Below, in pieces: positions 23,814 through 31,739 of a stretch of DNA of 64,000 bases. The notes under the pieces were generated by a model. That model was not told where the DNA came from and made no database searches. It saw only the letters and a list, made by a program, of their open reading frames with translations. The stretch spans positions 26,889,355-26,953,354 of the forward strand of contig CM066921.1 in NCBI GenBank assembly GCA_033964015.1, written 5' to 3'. This stretch comes from Scolanthus callimorphus (taxonomy: Eukaryota; Cnidaria; Anthozoa; Actiniaria; Edwardsiidae). Numbering within the stretch: position 1 is the stretch's first letter; each line of letters starts with the position of its first letter. The translations under genes and the position numbers were made by a program.

Positions 23814-24748
23814 CCAAGGCAAAGAAGATCTTGCTATATACACCCCTACTGAAATGGTATCTTAACCATGGTTTAGAGGTAACAGCTGTACACAAGATTT
23901 TAAAATATGTATCAGGAAGACCTTTTAAATGGTTCCCAGACGAAGTCAGTAGCGCTCGAAGAGATGGAGATTCTAACCCTGCCTTGAAGCAGCTAGGAGA
24001 TACTTACAAACTAAAAGGAAATTCGTTCTACGGAAAAATGATCGAAGACCTCGAACGACACACAAAAACAAGATACACCCAAAGCGAAGAAGAAGTTGAC
24101 AAAGCTTTCAGAAGCCCCTTCTTTGACGATTTAGAAGTCATCAATGAAACATATGAAGTAAAAGAACGAAAACGTTGGGTAAACATAAATCGACCGTATC
24201 AGTGTGGTATAGCTGTATATCAATTAGCCAAACTACGCATGTTGGAGTTTTACTACGATTTTCTTGACAAATATATCGCAAGGAGGGATTTTGAACTTAT
24301 TCAAACGGACACCGATAGCCTGTACATGGCACTGTCGGATGAAGCCCTTGATGATGTCATCAAACCCGAACTCCAAGATGAATATTTTCAAAATGGGAAA
24401 GCAAAATTCCTGGCAACCTCGAAATATCACGACCGAACTCCAGGGCTCTTCAAACTCGAGTTTAAGGGGACAAAAATGATAGCCCTCACCTCCAAATGCT
24501 ATTACGCCGAAGATCCGGAAGGGAAAGCAAAGTTTAGTTGCAAGGGCACTTCCCATAGACAAAATACTATGACCTGGAATCGATACTACGAAGCCTTGAA
24601 CGGGGCGAAAGATAAGGCGCAAAACACCGGCTTCAGGGTTAGCAATAATCAAATTGTGACATACACTCAAAATAAATTAGGATTGAGCGCCTACTACGAT
24701 AAACGCATTGTGGCAGCCGACGGAATTCATACAGAGCCTTTGTATTAG
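23801..24748 (+). CDS. polB: Protein-primed DNA polymerase B, fragment 4: palm and thumb
   Basis: 315 residues. KILLYTPLLKWYL begins the region after motif A. Motif B is KGNSFYG (K72-G78) and motif C is TDTDSLY (D170, D172), the second and third catalytic signatures of B-family polymerases. The segment after motif C (KFKLEFKGTKM-type and KCYYAE) fits the thumb. The frame overlaps fragment 3 by 13 nt, and a single-base shift at the AAAAA run near 23796-23800 would fuse them. The TAG at 24746-24748 ends one base before the stop of the convergent integrase gene. Confidence 0.93.
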   Translation: MLGVTKAKKILLYTPLLKWYLNHGLEVTAVHKILKYVSGRPFKWFPDEVSSARRDGDSNPALKQLGDTYKLKGNSFYGKMIEDLERHTKTRYTQSEEEVDKAFRSPFFDDLEVINETYEVKERKRWVNINRPYQCGIAVYQLAKLRMLEFYYDFLDKYIARRDFELIQTDTDSLYMALSDEALDDVIKPELQDEYFQNGKAKFLATSKYHDRTPGLFKLEFKGTKMIALTSKCYYAEDPEGKAKFSCKGTSHRQNTMTWNRYYEALNGAKDKAQNTGFRVSNNQIVTYTQNKLGLSAYYDKRIVAADGIHTEPLY

Positions 24749-24749
24749 C

Positions 24750-25739
24750 TCATTTCAATACAAAATTAGGCGGCAACTCAGTATCATCTGGTACAACCTG
24801 AAGCTCTTCCCGCACAAAACTACGCCTTGGACCATCCAGTAAATAATACAACACTGGCTGATTTGGTGACACAACGCTACGCGATAAATCATAAACTTGA
24901 ATACTCCAGATAGGATCCGTAGCACGTCTACGTTCGCCTCCCTCAAGTTCGCCAGGAGCGAATAGATACCGCACTCTAACCCCAAGCGGTAGTCTCACCT
25001 CATCAAGGCCAACAACTCGCTTATACCTTCGAGGCTCAATATCAACCTCGTTCAATCGAATAGCCTTCACTGGCTCTTTGCCAGTGATTCTAATCGGCCG
25101 GCTATTCAGAGTTTTCAAGACGGCGGGCAAACGTTTCACCCACACCCTAGACCTATCATCACTAATCATTTCCTGTGCATATTGATGACTAAACAATTTC
25201 TCACCCAAAGTCCGATTCGCCCGCTCCACGAAAGCCTGTGCTCTATGGTTTCCTGTCTCGCTGCGTTGGATAGTAACTTTATATCTTTTCATTATAGTCG
25301 TCACAGCTCCCATGAATTCTTTACCAGGGTCAACAATTAATGTCTTTGGCCACCTTAATTTTCGAGAATAAATCTTGGTTAATGCTTTTGCCACTTCACC
25401 ACTTTCTTTTGAAGTTAATGCTTCGGCATCCTTGTATCTCGAGGCGATATCAATCACCACCAACGCGTACTTATACGTTTTCCTTCCAACTTTATCATGA
25501 GGTAGAAATAATAGATCAGCTTGATGAATCTGATTTGGTTTATCCACAGTCCAGTGCGGTCTAGGGATATACTTTGGAGCTGGTAAATAAATTTGCCACA
25601 AGGCTTGTTTCTCAAGCCATCTTCTAGCCTCACTTTCACTAACTTTGGCTGCGCTTGCCAATTTTGGAATGGCTGAATAACCTTTCCAGTAACCTTCTGT
25701 GGAATAGTATATTTTTGATAACATTCTTTCGTGATTCAT
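24750..25739 (-). CDS. int: Retroviral-type DDE integrase
   Basis: 329 residues, intact. Residues 1-50 hold a small helical N-terminal domain (LASAAKVSESEARRWLEK). The rve catalytic core follows with D75 (HQADLLF), D137 (IVDPGKEFMG) and E172 (AFVERANRTLG); the last two are separated by 34 residues, close to the DD35E pattern. The C-terminal third, rich in strands and basic residues, is SH3- or chromo-like. The protein should join the linear genome's ends to host DNA and create the short target duplication. It is transcribed opposite to polB and tail-to-tail with it. Its start codon is 33 nt from the capsid gene's, in the opposite direction. Confidence 0.95.
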   Translation of the reverse strand: MNHERMLSKIYYSTEGYWKGYSAIPKLASAAKVSESEARRWLEKQALWQIYLPAPKYIPRPHWTVDKPNQIHQADLLFLPHDKVGRKTYKYALVVIDIASRYKDAEALTSKESGEVAKALTKIYSRKLRWPKTLIVDPGKEFMGAVTTIMKRYKVTIQRSETGNHRAQAFVERANRTLGEKLFSHQYAQEMISDDRSRVWVKRLPAVLKTLNSRPIRITGKEPVKAIRLNEVDIEPRRYKRVVGLDEVRLPLGVRVRYLFAPGELEGGERRRATDPIWSIQVYDLSRSVVSPNQPVLYYLLDGPRRSFVREELQVVPDDTELPPNFVLK

Positions 25740-25772
25740 TTAAAGAATACTCTTTCTTCTCTTAAATAAAAG
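25740..25772. promoter_or_regulatory. Divergent promoter between integrase and capsid genes
   Basis: Only 33 nt separate the two start codons. TTTAAAGAA (25739-25747, +) lies 34 nt before the capsid ATG and overlaps the integrase start. TTTAAGAGA (complement of 25758-25766) lies about 27 nt before the integrase ATG. Confidence 0.6.
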
Positions 25773-27020
25773 ATGTCACAAGCTATATCTGAAAATATTA
25801 ACCCAAACAGGGTCCTACGAGAGCCTTTCGGCTTGAAGGCTGAATCGTCACTGAATCGAATTACATTTAATCCCTCTTCAGCTAGTCCCGGAGAGAGACT
25901 CTATATTAATATTCCGAAACTTGCAGAGAATGTGGTGATTGTTCCAAAGACCCTAGCGCTAACGTTTAACATTGCTTTAACTGGTACGGATAAGCATGCG
26001 AATAATAGATTTGTTAACAATTTGACAGCATGCTTGAAATCAAGATATAAGATACATTTTGGTGGAGAGACAGTGCAGGATACTAATAGGTATGATTTAT
26101 ATAAGCTATATAGTGATCTTCATCTTTCTAAAAAGGAACGAGAAACTAGGCTCAAAGAAGGAATTTCCAGTCTCAACATGCGTAAACTGAGGGCTGGTGC
26201 AGGTGATAAAGTGTCTACAGATGCAACAGAAGTAGCATTAGCAGCTGTATATAACACAAAATATAGACTCCCTCTTGAGCATCCAATTATAGACAATCAT
26301 GGAGTATTTTATCCAATGGCACTTGCTCAAGGGTTTATGTTTGAGGTTACTCTTCCAGAATCAAAAGATCTCACAATAACAAGCGACAAAACAAAACCAT
26401 TTACATATGCTATTTCCAATCTTGAGCTAGAATACCAAAGCATTTCAAGTGACTTCCTAGCAAGAGAGGCAAAGAGCACTTATCAAATTGGGAAGGGATT
26501 CTATTATGAAAATATTCACCTTCATAAAACGTTCACGATTACCAAAGGGACGGATAGCATATTAAATGAGAATATTAACATCCCTCGTAGAAGTATGACT
26601 GGCATCCTAATGCTGTTTACAACACCACATGCAGATGGGGCACGTGATAGTGAAAGTTTTGTGAATCCAAGTATTACAAGTGTTAAAATTAACATCGATG
26701 GCATACCAAACCGGTTATATAGCAAAGGTATGGAAACCTCAGATTTTTATGATGCGGCTGTCAAACGGTTTGGATCGAGTGATAATATATCAATCAAGGA
26801 GTTTTATAATGATAAATTTGCAATATGGATAGACCTACGAACATATCATGACGCCTCTATACATGGTAATGGCTTACACATCAGTAATACAAGAGATGGA
26901 GTTCATCTAGAGATGAAACGAACAGCTTCAGGGTCTGGTACCATTACCTGCCACATGTTCGTGATAGCCGACGCGCTGATGACGGTCATGAATTCCAACT
27001 TGCATTCAATCGTGTATTAA
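25773..27020 (+). CDS. Major capsid protein, double jelly-roll
   Basis: 415 residues, intact. The protein is rich in beta-strand segments. Its C-terminal third contains FAIWIDLRTYHDASIHGNG, which resembles the conserved stretch of Polinton/adintovirus hexon-like capsid proteins. It lies directly upstream of the packaging ATPase, the usual order. Trimers would form the pseudo-hexameric capsomers of an icosahedral virion. I infer the family from length, that signature and gene order; the fold itself cannot be confirmed by eye. Confidence 0.85.
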   Translation: MSQAISENINPNRVLREPFGLKAESSLNRITFNPSSASPGERLYINIPKLAENVVIVPKTLALTFNIALTGTDKHANNRFVNNLTACLKSRYKIHFGGETVQDTNRYDLYKLYSDLHLSKKERETRLKEGISSLNMRKLRAGAGDKVSTDATEVALAAVYNTKYRLPLEHPIIDNHGVFYPMALAQGFMFEVTLPESKDLTITSDKTKPFTYAISNLELEYQSISSDFLAREAKSTYQIGKGFYYENIHLHKTFTITKGTDSILNENINIPRRSMTGILMLFTTPHADGARDSESFVNPSITSVKINIDGIPNRLYSKGMETSDFYDAAVKRFGSSDNISIKEFYNDKFAIWIDLRTYHDASIHGNGLHISNTRDGVHLEMKRTASGSGTITCHMFVIADALMTVMNSNLHSIVY

Positions 27021-27024
27021 AAGG
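27016..27024 (+). promoter_or_regulatory. ATTAAAAGG box before the ATPase gene
   Basis: A weaker version of the TTTAAA box, 32 nt before the ATG at 27048. It overlaps the capsid gene's stop codon. Confidence 0.4.
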
Positions 27025-27047
27025 AACAACTGTTATAATACAAAATT

Positions 27048-27653
27048 ATGGAAGAGTTACGAGAAAAAGTCCCTTTTCATTGTATTATAACTGGACCGAC
27101 AAATTGCGGAAAAACAAAATACCTCACGGAACAGCTCCGAGGACCGTTCAGAAATGTTTTTGAATATATTGTTCTCATATGTCCGACTTATGCTAAAAAT
27201 AAGACCTATCATAGATTTGCTCACGGAGATAAACGTTTCTTGGTATTATCACCAGATGCTAGTAACATTGATGAGATTAACGAGTTATTGAAGGATTGCT
27301 CACAACTTTTTTCTGGTACAAATACGTTACTTATTTTGGATGACTGTGCCGTATCGAAAGATCTAAAGCAACGCTCGAACAAGTTTATAGATCTAGCATT
27401 CTCTGGAAGGCATGATGGATTATCAGTGTGGGTATTGACGCAACAATTAACGTCCATAGCAAAGCCCTTCCGTGACAACGTCGCCTGTGTGGTTACATTC
27501 CATAATCCGTCTCAAGTCGGCACAAAAACACTGTTTGAAGATTATGGAGGAGATTTAGACGTCGAGACTCGTAAAAAGTTTGCGGAACTGCTTAAAACTG
27601 AAAAATATTCCAGACTCTGTTGTGTTTACGATATCCATTCCAAAGTTATTTAG
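27048..27653 (+). CDS. Genome-packaging ATPase (FtsK/HerA type)
   Basis: 201 residues, intact. The Walker A motif is GPTNCGKT (residues 16-23) and the Walker B is TLLILDDCA (D at about 101-102). VWVLTQQLTSI near residue 135 fits the Gln-containing sensor that follows in A32-like packaging ATPases. It should power translocation of the linear genome into the capsid. The length of about 200 residues is typical for Polintons. The gene begins 28 nt after the capsid stop codon. Confidence 0.93.
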   Translation: MEELREKVPFHCIITGPTNCGKTKYLTEQLRGPFRNVFEYIVLICPTYAKNKTYHRFAHGDKRFLVLSPDASNIDEINELLKDCSQLFSGTNTLLILDDCAVSKDLKQRSNKFIDLAFSGRHDGLSVWVLTQQLTSIAKPFRDNVACVVTFHNPSQVGTKTLFEDYGGDLDVETRKKFAELLKTEKYSRLCCVYDIHSKVI

Positions 27654-27673
27654 AGATTCCTACTACGCAGTGA

Positions 27674-27682
27674 TTTAAAAAC
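27674..27682 (+). promoter_or_regulatory. TTTAAAAAC box
   Basis: Lies 35 nt before the ATG at 27709. The leader CAGTGATTTAAAAACATCT...TTACAAAATAAGAT is almost the same as the one at 31701-31739. Confidence 0.65.
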
Positions 27683-27708
27683 ATCTATGTTTTATTACAA
27701 AATAAGAT

Positions 27709-28230
27709 ATGGCAAGCATTGAAGATTATATCGAAGAAAAAGAGGTCGCTGAACCAAAAGAAAATGATATTGAAGGCAAACGAGAATCACTGGCTATTCT
27801 CGCGTCTCTTGGGACTACAAAGGAATTTCTAGGTGTTGAGATGAATCTTGGTGATATTAAGAAACTCTCATCAAAAGACGTTGAAAAATATTATAATCGT
27901 TACCAGACAGTCTTAGGCAAGCAGGTAACAGGTGGATTAGTAGAATCTGCACTTCAAGCAGTGTCTCACATCATCTCCTACGTGGTTCCTGTAGATGACG
28001 CTGAAGCGCTTTGCAAAGACTTGCAGAACGATGAGTTGATAAAACGTGAACTTTCAAACTTTGCAGGTCTCTTGATATTGAAGGGTGGAAGATTGGTAGC
28101 ACTTGCTAGCGGTCTCTTTCAGGTTGCTAAGCATGTTAAACTAACACCTTCACAGGAGACTTCCAACAAAATTCAAGAACTTCCTAGCACAACTGAGCAG
28201 ACAACTGAGCACACTCTTGAGCATAACTGA
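27709..28230 (+). CDS. Unknown structural-block protein, 173 aa
   Basis: A soluble-looking, mostly helical protein with an acidic N-terminus (about residues 1-30) and a Thr/Glu-rich tail (TEQTTEHTLEHN). Between them is a stretch with hydrophobic helices (GGLVESALQAVSHIISYVVP and LLILKGGRLVALASGLFQVA). No enzyme motif is visible, and it lacks the His/Cys pattern of the adenovirus-type protease often found next to the ATPase. It lies 55 nt after the ATPase gene under its own promoter-like box, which suggests a virion or assembly role. The family is not identified. Confidence 0.8.
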   Translation: MASIEDYIEEKEVAEPKENDIEGKRESLAILASLGTTKEFLGVEMNLGDIKKLSSKDVEKYYNRYQTVLGKQVTGGLVESALQAVSHIISYVVPVDDAEALCKDLQNDELIKRELSNFAGLLILKGGRLVALASGLFQVAKHVKLTPSQETSNKIQELPSTTEQTTEHTLEHN

Positions 28231-28253
28231 GCAAACTACTAAGCATGATATGA

Positions 28254-28262
28254 TTTAAAGAT
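28254..28262 (+). promoter_or_regulatory. TTTAAAGAT box
   Basis: Lies 34 nt before the ATG at 28288. The segment ending AAAATAAAGAATC before the ATG is nearly repeated before the gene at 29477. Confidence 0.65.
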
Positions 28263-28287
28263 ACTTTATTATTGAAAATAAAGAATC

Positions 28288-28704
28288 ATGTCTGAAGAAG
28301 TTGTTGAACAAATTACAAAGGAGCCTGAAAAGAAGAGAGTGACTAAAGAGAAAGACCCTAAAAAGGTTGCCGCTGGTAGGAAACTCGCAGAATATAATAA
28401 AAAGGCGAAAGAAGCACTTGCTAGGGAAATGAAGCGTGAAGCGGAGACGAGTCCAGAAGAAGCTACGGCGGAAGAATCTGGATCACAAGCTTGGATTCCA
28501 GAGCTATCTTTTACAACTGTACTGTCTATAGTTGGTATAGGGTTTACGGCATTTGATATGTTTATGCGGTACTACAAAAACAGAGTAGTTGATTTATCGA
28601 AAGTTCCGACTCATGTACCAGAATCATTCAAAGAACCACCACCCTCAAAAATTCCTATCTCAACGAGTGCCGTCAAGCAAACTCCGAAAATAGGCATGTT
28701 GTAA
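28288..28704 (+). CDS. Single-pass membrane protein, basic N-terminus
   Basis: 138 residues. The first 60 are highly charged (KKRVTKEKDPKKVAAGRKLA, probably coiled coil). One hydrophobic span (about residues 75-92, FTTVLSIVGIGFTAFDMF) follows, and then a Pro-rich tail. This layout suits a membrane-anchored or DNA-contacting virion protein. The family name is unknown to me. The neighbours on both sides are also small membrane proteins. Confidence 0.8.
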   Translation: MSEEVVEQITKEPEKKRVTKEKDPKKVAAGRKLAEYNKKAKEALAREMKREAETSPEEATAEESGSQAWIPELSFTTVLSIVGIGFTAFDMFMRYYKNRVVDLSKVPTHVPESFKEPPPSKIPISTSAVKQTPKIGML

Positions 28705-28708
28705 GTAA

Positions 28709-28717
28709 TTTAAAGAT
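28709..28717 (+). promoter_or_regulatory. TTTAAAGAT box
   Basis: Lies 44 nt before the ATG at 28753, the longest spacing in the element. It starts 5 nt after the previous stop codon. Confidence 0.6.
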
Positions 28718-28752
28718 TTTATTTGCGTATAATAAAATCAACGAAGTAAACT

Positions 28753-28977
28753 ATGTCAACTGAAAACAAACTTGTGAAAACAATTACCGATTCAGCCGTC
28801 ATTATCGGATTAGCCGCTGGAGTCGGGTACCTTGGTAAAAAGGCTATGAAAGAATCATTTATCAACGATCCCTCATCGAGTGTTACAAACTATGCTAAAT
28901 GGGTTGCTGTCCTGTCCGGTAGTATGTATTTGAAAGATTATCTGGAAACACAAAAGATTTTGCCAAAACCGCTTTAA
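28753..28977 (+). CDS. Small membrane protein, 74 aa
   Basis: Two hydrophobic stretches, residues 13-28 (AVIIGLAAGVGYLGKK) and about 49-60 (WVAVLSGSMYLK), separated by a polar loop, with a short polar tail. Size and position suggest a minor virion membrane protein. Its stop codon TAA is part of the TTTAAAGAT box of the next gene, so the two units are packed with no slack. Confidence 0.75.
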   Translation: MSTENKLVKTITDSAVIIGLAAGVGYLGKKAMKESFINDPSSSVTNYAKWVAVLSGSMYLKDYLETQKILPKPL

Positions 28978-28981
28978 AGAT
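28973..28981 (+). promoter_or_regulatory. TTTAAAGAT box overlapping a stop codon
   Basis: Lies 28 nt before the ATG at 29001. The TAA inside it ends the preceding reading frame. Confidence 0.65.
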
Positions 28982-29000
28982 TTTATATATTGATTAATAA

Positions 29001-29435
29001 ATGGCAACAATAGCAATGATGATTGGTGGAGCTATATTGAATGCGACAACGTTCGTTGGTGGCTCATATCTCGCAAAATACCTAAGTGGAACGTCTTCAG
29101 ACGCGGAGCGAATAAGACACGACAAGGCTATAGAAAAATATCAAAAAGATTATGCCTCATACCAGGAAAAGAGGCAGAAACTCATTGATTGGTACTCGCA
29201 ACAGCAGGATGCTGAACACCGGGCTTCACAGGATTTGTCAAATACCGATGAAGCTTTGAAATTGTATAGTCAAACGCATCATGATTCGAGAGGCAAGCCC
29301 CTCGAGCTCCCCTTAGGAGATGAACCAAAATTCTCTGATTATTATAGACCTAGTAGCAACCAAAAGATGGGGGAGATGGCATATGTAGGTGGCGGTATGT
29401 TGGCAATGGGTTATATGGCTAGTAAATTCTTTTAG
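29001..29435 (+). CDS. Coiled-coil protein with hydrophobic ends, 144 aa
   Basis: An N-terminal hydrophobic segment (residues 3-24), a charged helical middle with probable coiled coil (DAERIRHDKAIEKYQKDYAS and following), and a Gly-rich hydrophobic C-terminus (AYVGGGMLAMGYMASKFF). Residues 95-104 (SRGKPLELPL) are encoded by a copy of the 20-bp palindrome at 29286-29305 and its flank, and look like an inserted loop. A membrane-associated virion protein is likely. The family is unknown. Confidence 0.78.
   Translation: MATIAMMIGGAILNATTFVGGSYLAKYLSGTSSDAERIRHDKAIEKYQKDYASYQEKRQKLIDWYSQQQDAEHRASQDLSNTDEALKLYSQTHHDSRGKPLELPLGDEPKFSDYYRPSSNQKMGEMAYVGGGMLAMGYMASKFF
29284..29312 (+). repeat. Palindromic element copy 1, inside a gene
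   Basis: TCGAGAGGCAAGCCCCTCGA at 29286-29305 is a 9-bp stem with one mismatch around AA. Its flanks ATT and GCTCCCC are shared with copy 3, whose 10-bp core is inverted. Confidence 0.85.
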
Positions 29436-29444
29436 GCGTATCAA

Positions 29445-29453
29445 TTTAAAGAT
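29445..29453 (+). promoter_or_regulatory. TTTAAAGAT box
   Basis: Lies 32 nt before the ATG at 29477. The leader resembles the one at 28254-28287. Confidence 0.65.
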
Positions 29454-29476
29454 TCTTTACTGAAAAATAAAGAATC

Positions 29477-30382
29477 ATGGATATTGACCCAGAAATACCA
29501 GATAAAGAAAATCCTTTTGAACCGGTCGATCCAGGTGATGATGGAGGGGAATCGATACCGATGACTTCAACATCAACTCACGATCCTGTTCATCATCATA
29601 CCACAGACGAAACTTCATTTATACATGGGGTGGACGAGCATACTCCTTTGATACGTAAAGAAGAAAGAGTCGAAAATGCTTGGGAAAGAATTCGCGAGAG
29701 ATATCCTAAAGCCGAACCAACTAAATCTCCATTTACAGCTAACATTGATGATTTTGATCGAGTGGTTGTCAAGCTGAAAAGAATAGGAGGTAAGAGCTAT
29801 GTCTTGTTCAAACCAGATGGTGAAGTGAATGATAAATTACCGAAAAGAATAACGGGGAGTCTTGGACCTTCTGCAGAAGAGATTATTATGACTAACGAAG
29901 AGACTATTTCAAAACGACAAGAGAGAGTGAAGGACTTGAAGACTAGACGTGAAACAGCTAATGAAAATCAGAGAGAAACTATTAATCATCAGATTGATGA
30001 AACACAAAGTCAGATCTACCAACTCGAACGGGAGAATGAAGGGATAGAAGAGCGAATGTCCTTGCGAGATAGAGTTAAAGCTATTTTTAAGAAATATGGT
30101 TTCACAATCGTTGCCGTCGTTTCAGCAGTAGGTGTTGTTATCGGTGTTATTGTCTCAAATCTAAAAAAGGGTTTGACCCGTGTTGCAAAGGGCGTTGGCA
30201 ACGGCTTGAAAGCAATTGGAAAGAGAATTGGAGAGATATTACCTGGAATGGTAGGTGCTATTGCTAGTTTTATTTTCAAGACAGCGGGGGAGGTTATTGG
30301 ATTTTTAGGCAAAAATGCTTGGCTGCTGATAGTGGCCGTGGTTCTCTACCTTGTTGAACAATTTAAAAAGAAGAGACGCTAA
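29477..30382 (+). CDS. Large membrane protein with coiled coil, 301 aa
   Basis: The acidic, Pro-rich N-terminus (about 1-60) leads to a mixed region, then a coiled coil (about 138-195, TNEETISKRQERVKDLKTRR and on). The C-terminal 100 residues hold hydrophobic segments (FTIVAVVSAVGVVIGVIVSN, MVGAIASFIF, WLLIVAVVLYLVEQF) alternating with basic amphipathic helices (GLTRVAKGVGNGLKAIGKRI). The amphipathic part could insert in or disrupt membranes, which would suit a role in entry or an internal membrane. That is inference, and the family is unknown. The KKKRR end is strongly basic. Confidence 0.8.
   Translation: MDIDPEIPDKENPFEPVDPGDDGGESIPMTSTSTHDPVHHHTTDETSFIHGVDEHTPLIRKEERVENAWERIRERYPKAEPTKSPFTANIDDFDRVVVKLKRIGGKSYVLFKPDGEVNDKLPKRITGSLGPSAEEIIMTNEETISKRQERVKDLKTRRETANENQRETINHQIDETQSQIYQLERENEGIEERMSLRDRVKAIFKKYGFTIVAVVSAVGVVIGVIVSNLKKGLTRVAKGVGNGLKAIGKRIGEILPGMVGAIASFIFKTAGEVIGFLGKNAWLLIVAVVLYLVEQFKKKRR
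30362..30370 (+). promoter_or_regulatory. TTTAAAAAG box within the preceding gene
   Basis: Lies 30 nt before the ATG at 30392 and inside the last codons of the previous gene. Confidence 0.5.
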
Positions 30383-30391
30383 GTAAAAAAC

Positions 30392-31054
30392 ATGTCAACG
30401 TTTCTATCTATCACGATGCTAACTCCGGAAACGAGAGTTTATCTGGAGCCACCGTTGGAGCGAATAAAAGAGATACAACTTTTAGATTGTCACATTCCTA
30501 AACCGTGGATAAAGTTCAAGGACCCACAAAAAGTTTATAAGTTTTCATCTCAAGAAAATGTGTCGGAAAAGGTATTTTTTACTATTCCACCAGGGAATTA
30601 CACATTGAAAACACTTCAACAAATCTTCCTCAAAGATGAAGAAAGCTCCAAGCTTACAATTCTAATGGCACAAAAAGGATATTATCTATATTCCAATAAG
30701 ATCATTAATCTTAGGCTTTCTGAAAAACTCTCAAAAAAGCTCGGTGTACCTGAAAAGATATTACCGAATCGATATTATCCAATAACATGGATACCTGACA
30801 AGCCTTTGAGTTTGTTTTGTGATCTCATAGAGTCAAAGTCTTCATATTCTAACAGGATTCCTGGTGATGAAAATGTAGAAGTTACCCCCTCACATTTGTT
30901 GGCTGTTGTGCCATCTCAAAGTCATCCTTGTATAAAAGTCCAGCAAAACAATAATCCAGTCAACTACTTTACTTTGTTGATTTTAGATGAAAAGGGAAGA
31001 AAGCCCAACTTTAATAACGAACCTATTCGAATTCATTTAAAGATTTCACACTAG
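30392..31054 (+). CDS. Probable penton (minor capsid) protein, 220 aa
   Basis: The sequence is beta-rich with no membrane span. It starts STFLSITMLTPETRVYLEPP, contains IQLLDCHIPKPWIKF and ends EPIRIHLKISH. Length and alternating-strand character fit the single jelly-roll vertex protein of Polintons and adintoviruses. It lies in the structural block with the capsid and ATPase genes. It would form pentamers at the capsid vertices. The assignment rests on length, strand content and position, so it is less certain than the capsid call. It starts 9 nt after the preceding stop codon. Confidence 0.6.
   Translation: MSTFLSITMLTPETRVYLEPPLERIKEIQLLDCHIPKPWIKFKDPQKVYKFSSQENVSEKVFFTIPPGNYTLKTLQQIFLKDEESSKLTILMAQKGYYLYSNKIINLRLSEKLSKKLGVPEKILPNRYYPITWIPDKPLSLFCDLIESKSSYSNRIPGDENVEVTPSHLLAVVPSQSHPCIKVQQNNNPVNYFTLLILDEKGRKPNFNNEPIRIHLKISH
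31036..31044 (+). promoter_or_regulatory. TTTAAAGAT box within the penton gene end
   Basis: Lies 30 nt before the ATG at 31066 and is part of the codons for LKI near the preceding gene's C-terminus. Confidence 0.65.
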
Positions 31055-31065
31055 AATAAAAAATT

Positions 31066-31638
31066 ATGGAAGATTACAATAGTATTTATCCACAAGTGCC
31101 TCAAAATGGGGAAAATTTCAGACTTCAAAAGTCGTGTGAGGTTCTACAAGGTCTTGAAAGAGAGGTTACGCATTATGAGCGTGTACGTAAGAAATACGCA
31201 AGATTGAGGAAACTGATCGTATGGTCAACAGGTGGAATCTCTGTCATATTATCCGGTAGTGGATTAGCCCTCAGTTTGACAGGCTTTGGAGCCGCAGTAG
31301 GTGCTCCTATTGGCGGAGTTGGTGCTCTGTTCGGTATTGTTTCTACCACTGTTGGAGTCAAATTATCACGAAAGATATCTAAGCATGAAAAAACATCACA
31401 ATTAGCAAGAGCAAAGGTGAACACCATACAGGATCTCGTCTCAAAGGCACTTCGGGACAACACAATTTCTGACCAAGAGTTTTCGCTAATCCTAGCAGAA
31501 ATGGAAAAGTTTGAAAAACTAAAGCTTGATATTCGTCAAAAGTCTCGGCTGGAGGAGGGGAAAAAAGAAGATTTGACTCAGATACGAAGGGAGGTTCGTG
31601 CGGAACTTTTAAAGGAACTCACCGTTCCCACACGGTAA
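31066..31638 (+). CDS. Gly-rich hydrophobic hairpin protein, 190 aa
   Basis: A charged helical N-terminus (coiled coil at about 20-48) is followed by a long Gly/Ala-rich hydrophobic region (about 50-98) with a break around GAAVGAPIGG, likely a membrane hairpin. The C-terminal helix is charged (RKISKHEKTSQLARAKVNTI; EEFSLIL-type EF-like acidic helix). It resembles a membrane-remodelling or pore-type protein in layout only. I recall similar predicted proteins in coral sequence, but the role is unknown. Confidence 0.78.
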   Translation: MEDYNSIYPQVPQNGENFRLQKSCEVLQGLEREVTHYERVRKKYARLRKLIVWSTGGISVILSGSGLALSLTGFGAAVGAPIGGVGALFGIVSTTVGVKLSRKISKHEKTSQLARAKVNTIQDLVSKALRDNTISDQEFSLILAEMEKFEKLKLDIRQKSRLEEGKKEDLTQIRREVRAELLKELTVPTR

Positions 31639-31706
31639 AACTATCATTCGAGAGGACGCCAGTAGGGTGGATTTATGAGATTGGTTGCTACAAGGATCGT
31701 CAGTGA

Positions 31707-31715
31707 TTTAAAAAC
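31707..31715 (+). promoter_or_regulatory. TTTAAAAAC box
   Basis: Lies 33 nt before the ATG at 31740. The leader is almost identical to that at 27674-27708. Confidence 0.65.
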
Positions 31716-31739
31716 ATCTTATTCTACTTACAAAATAAG

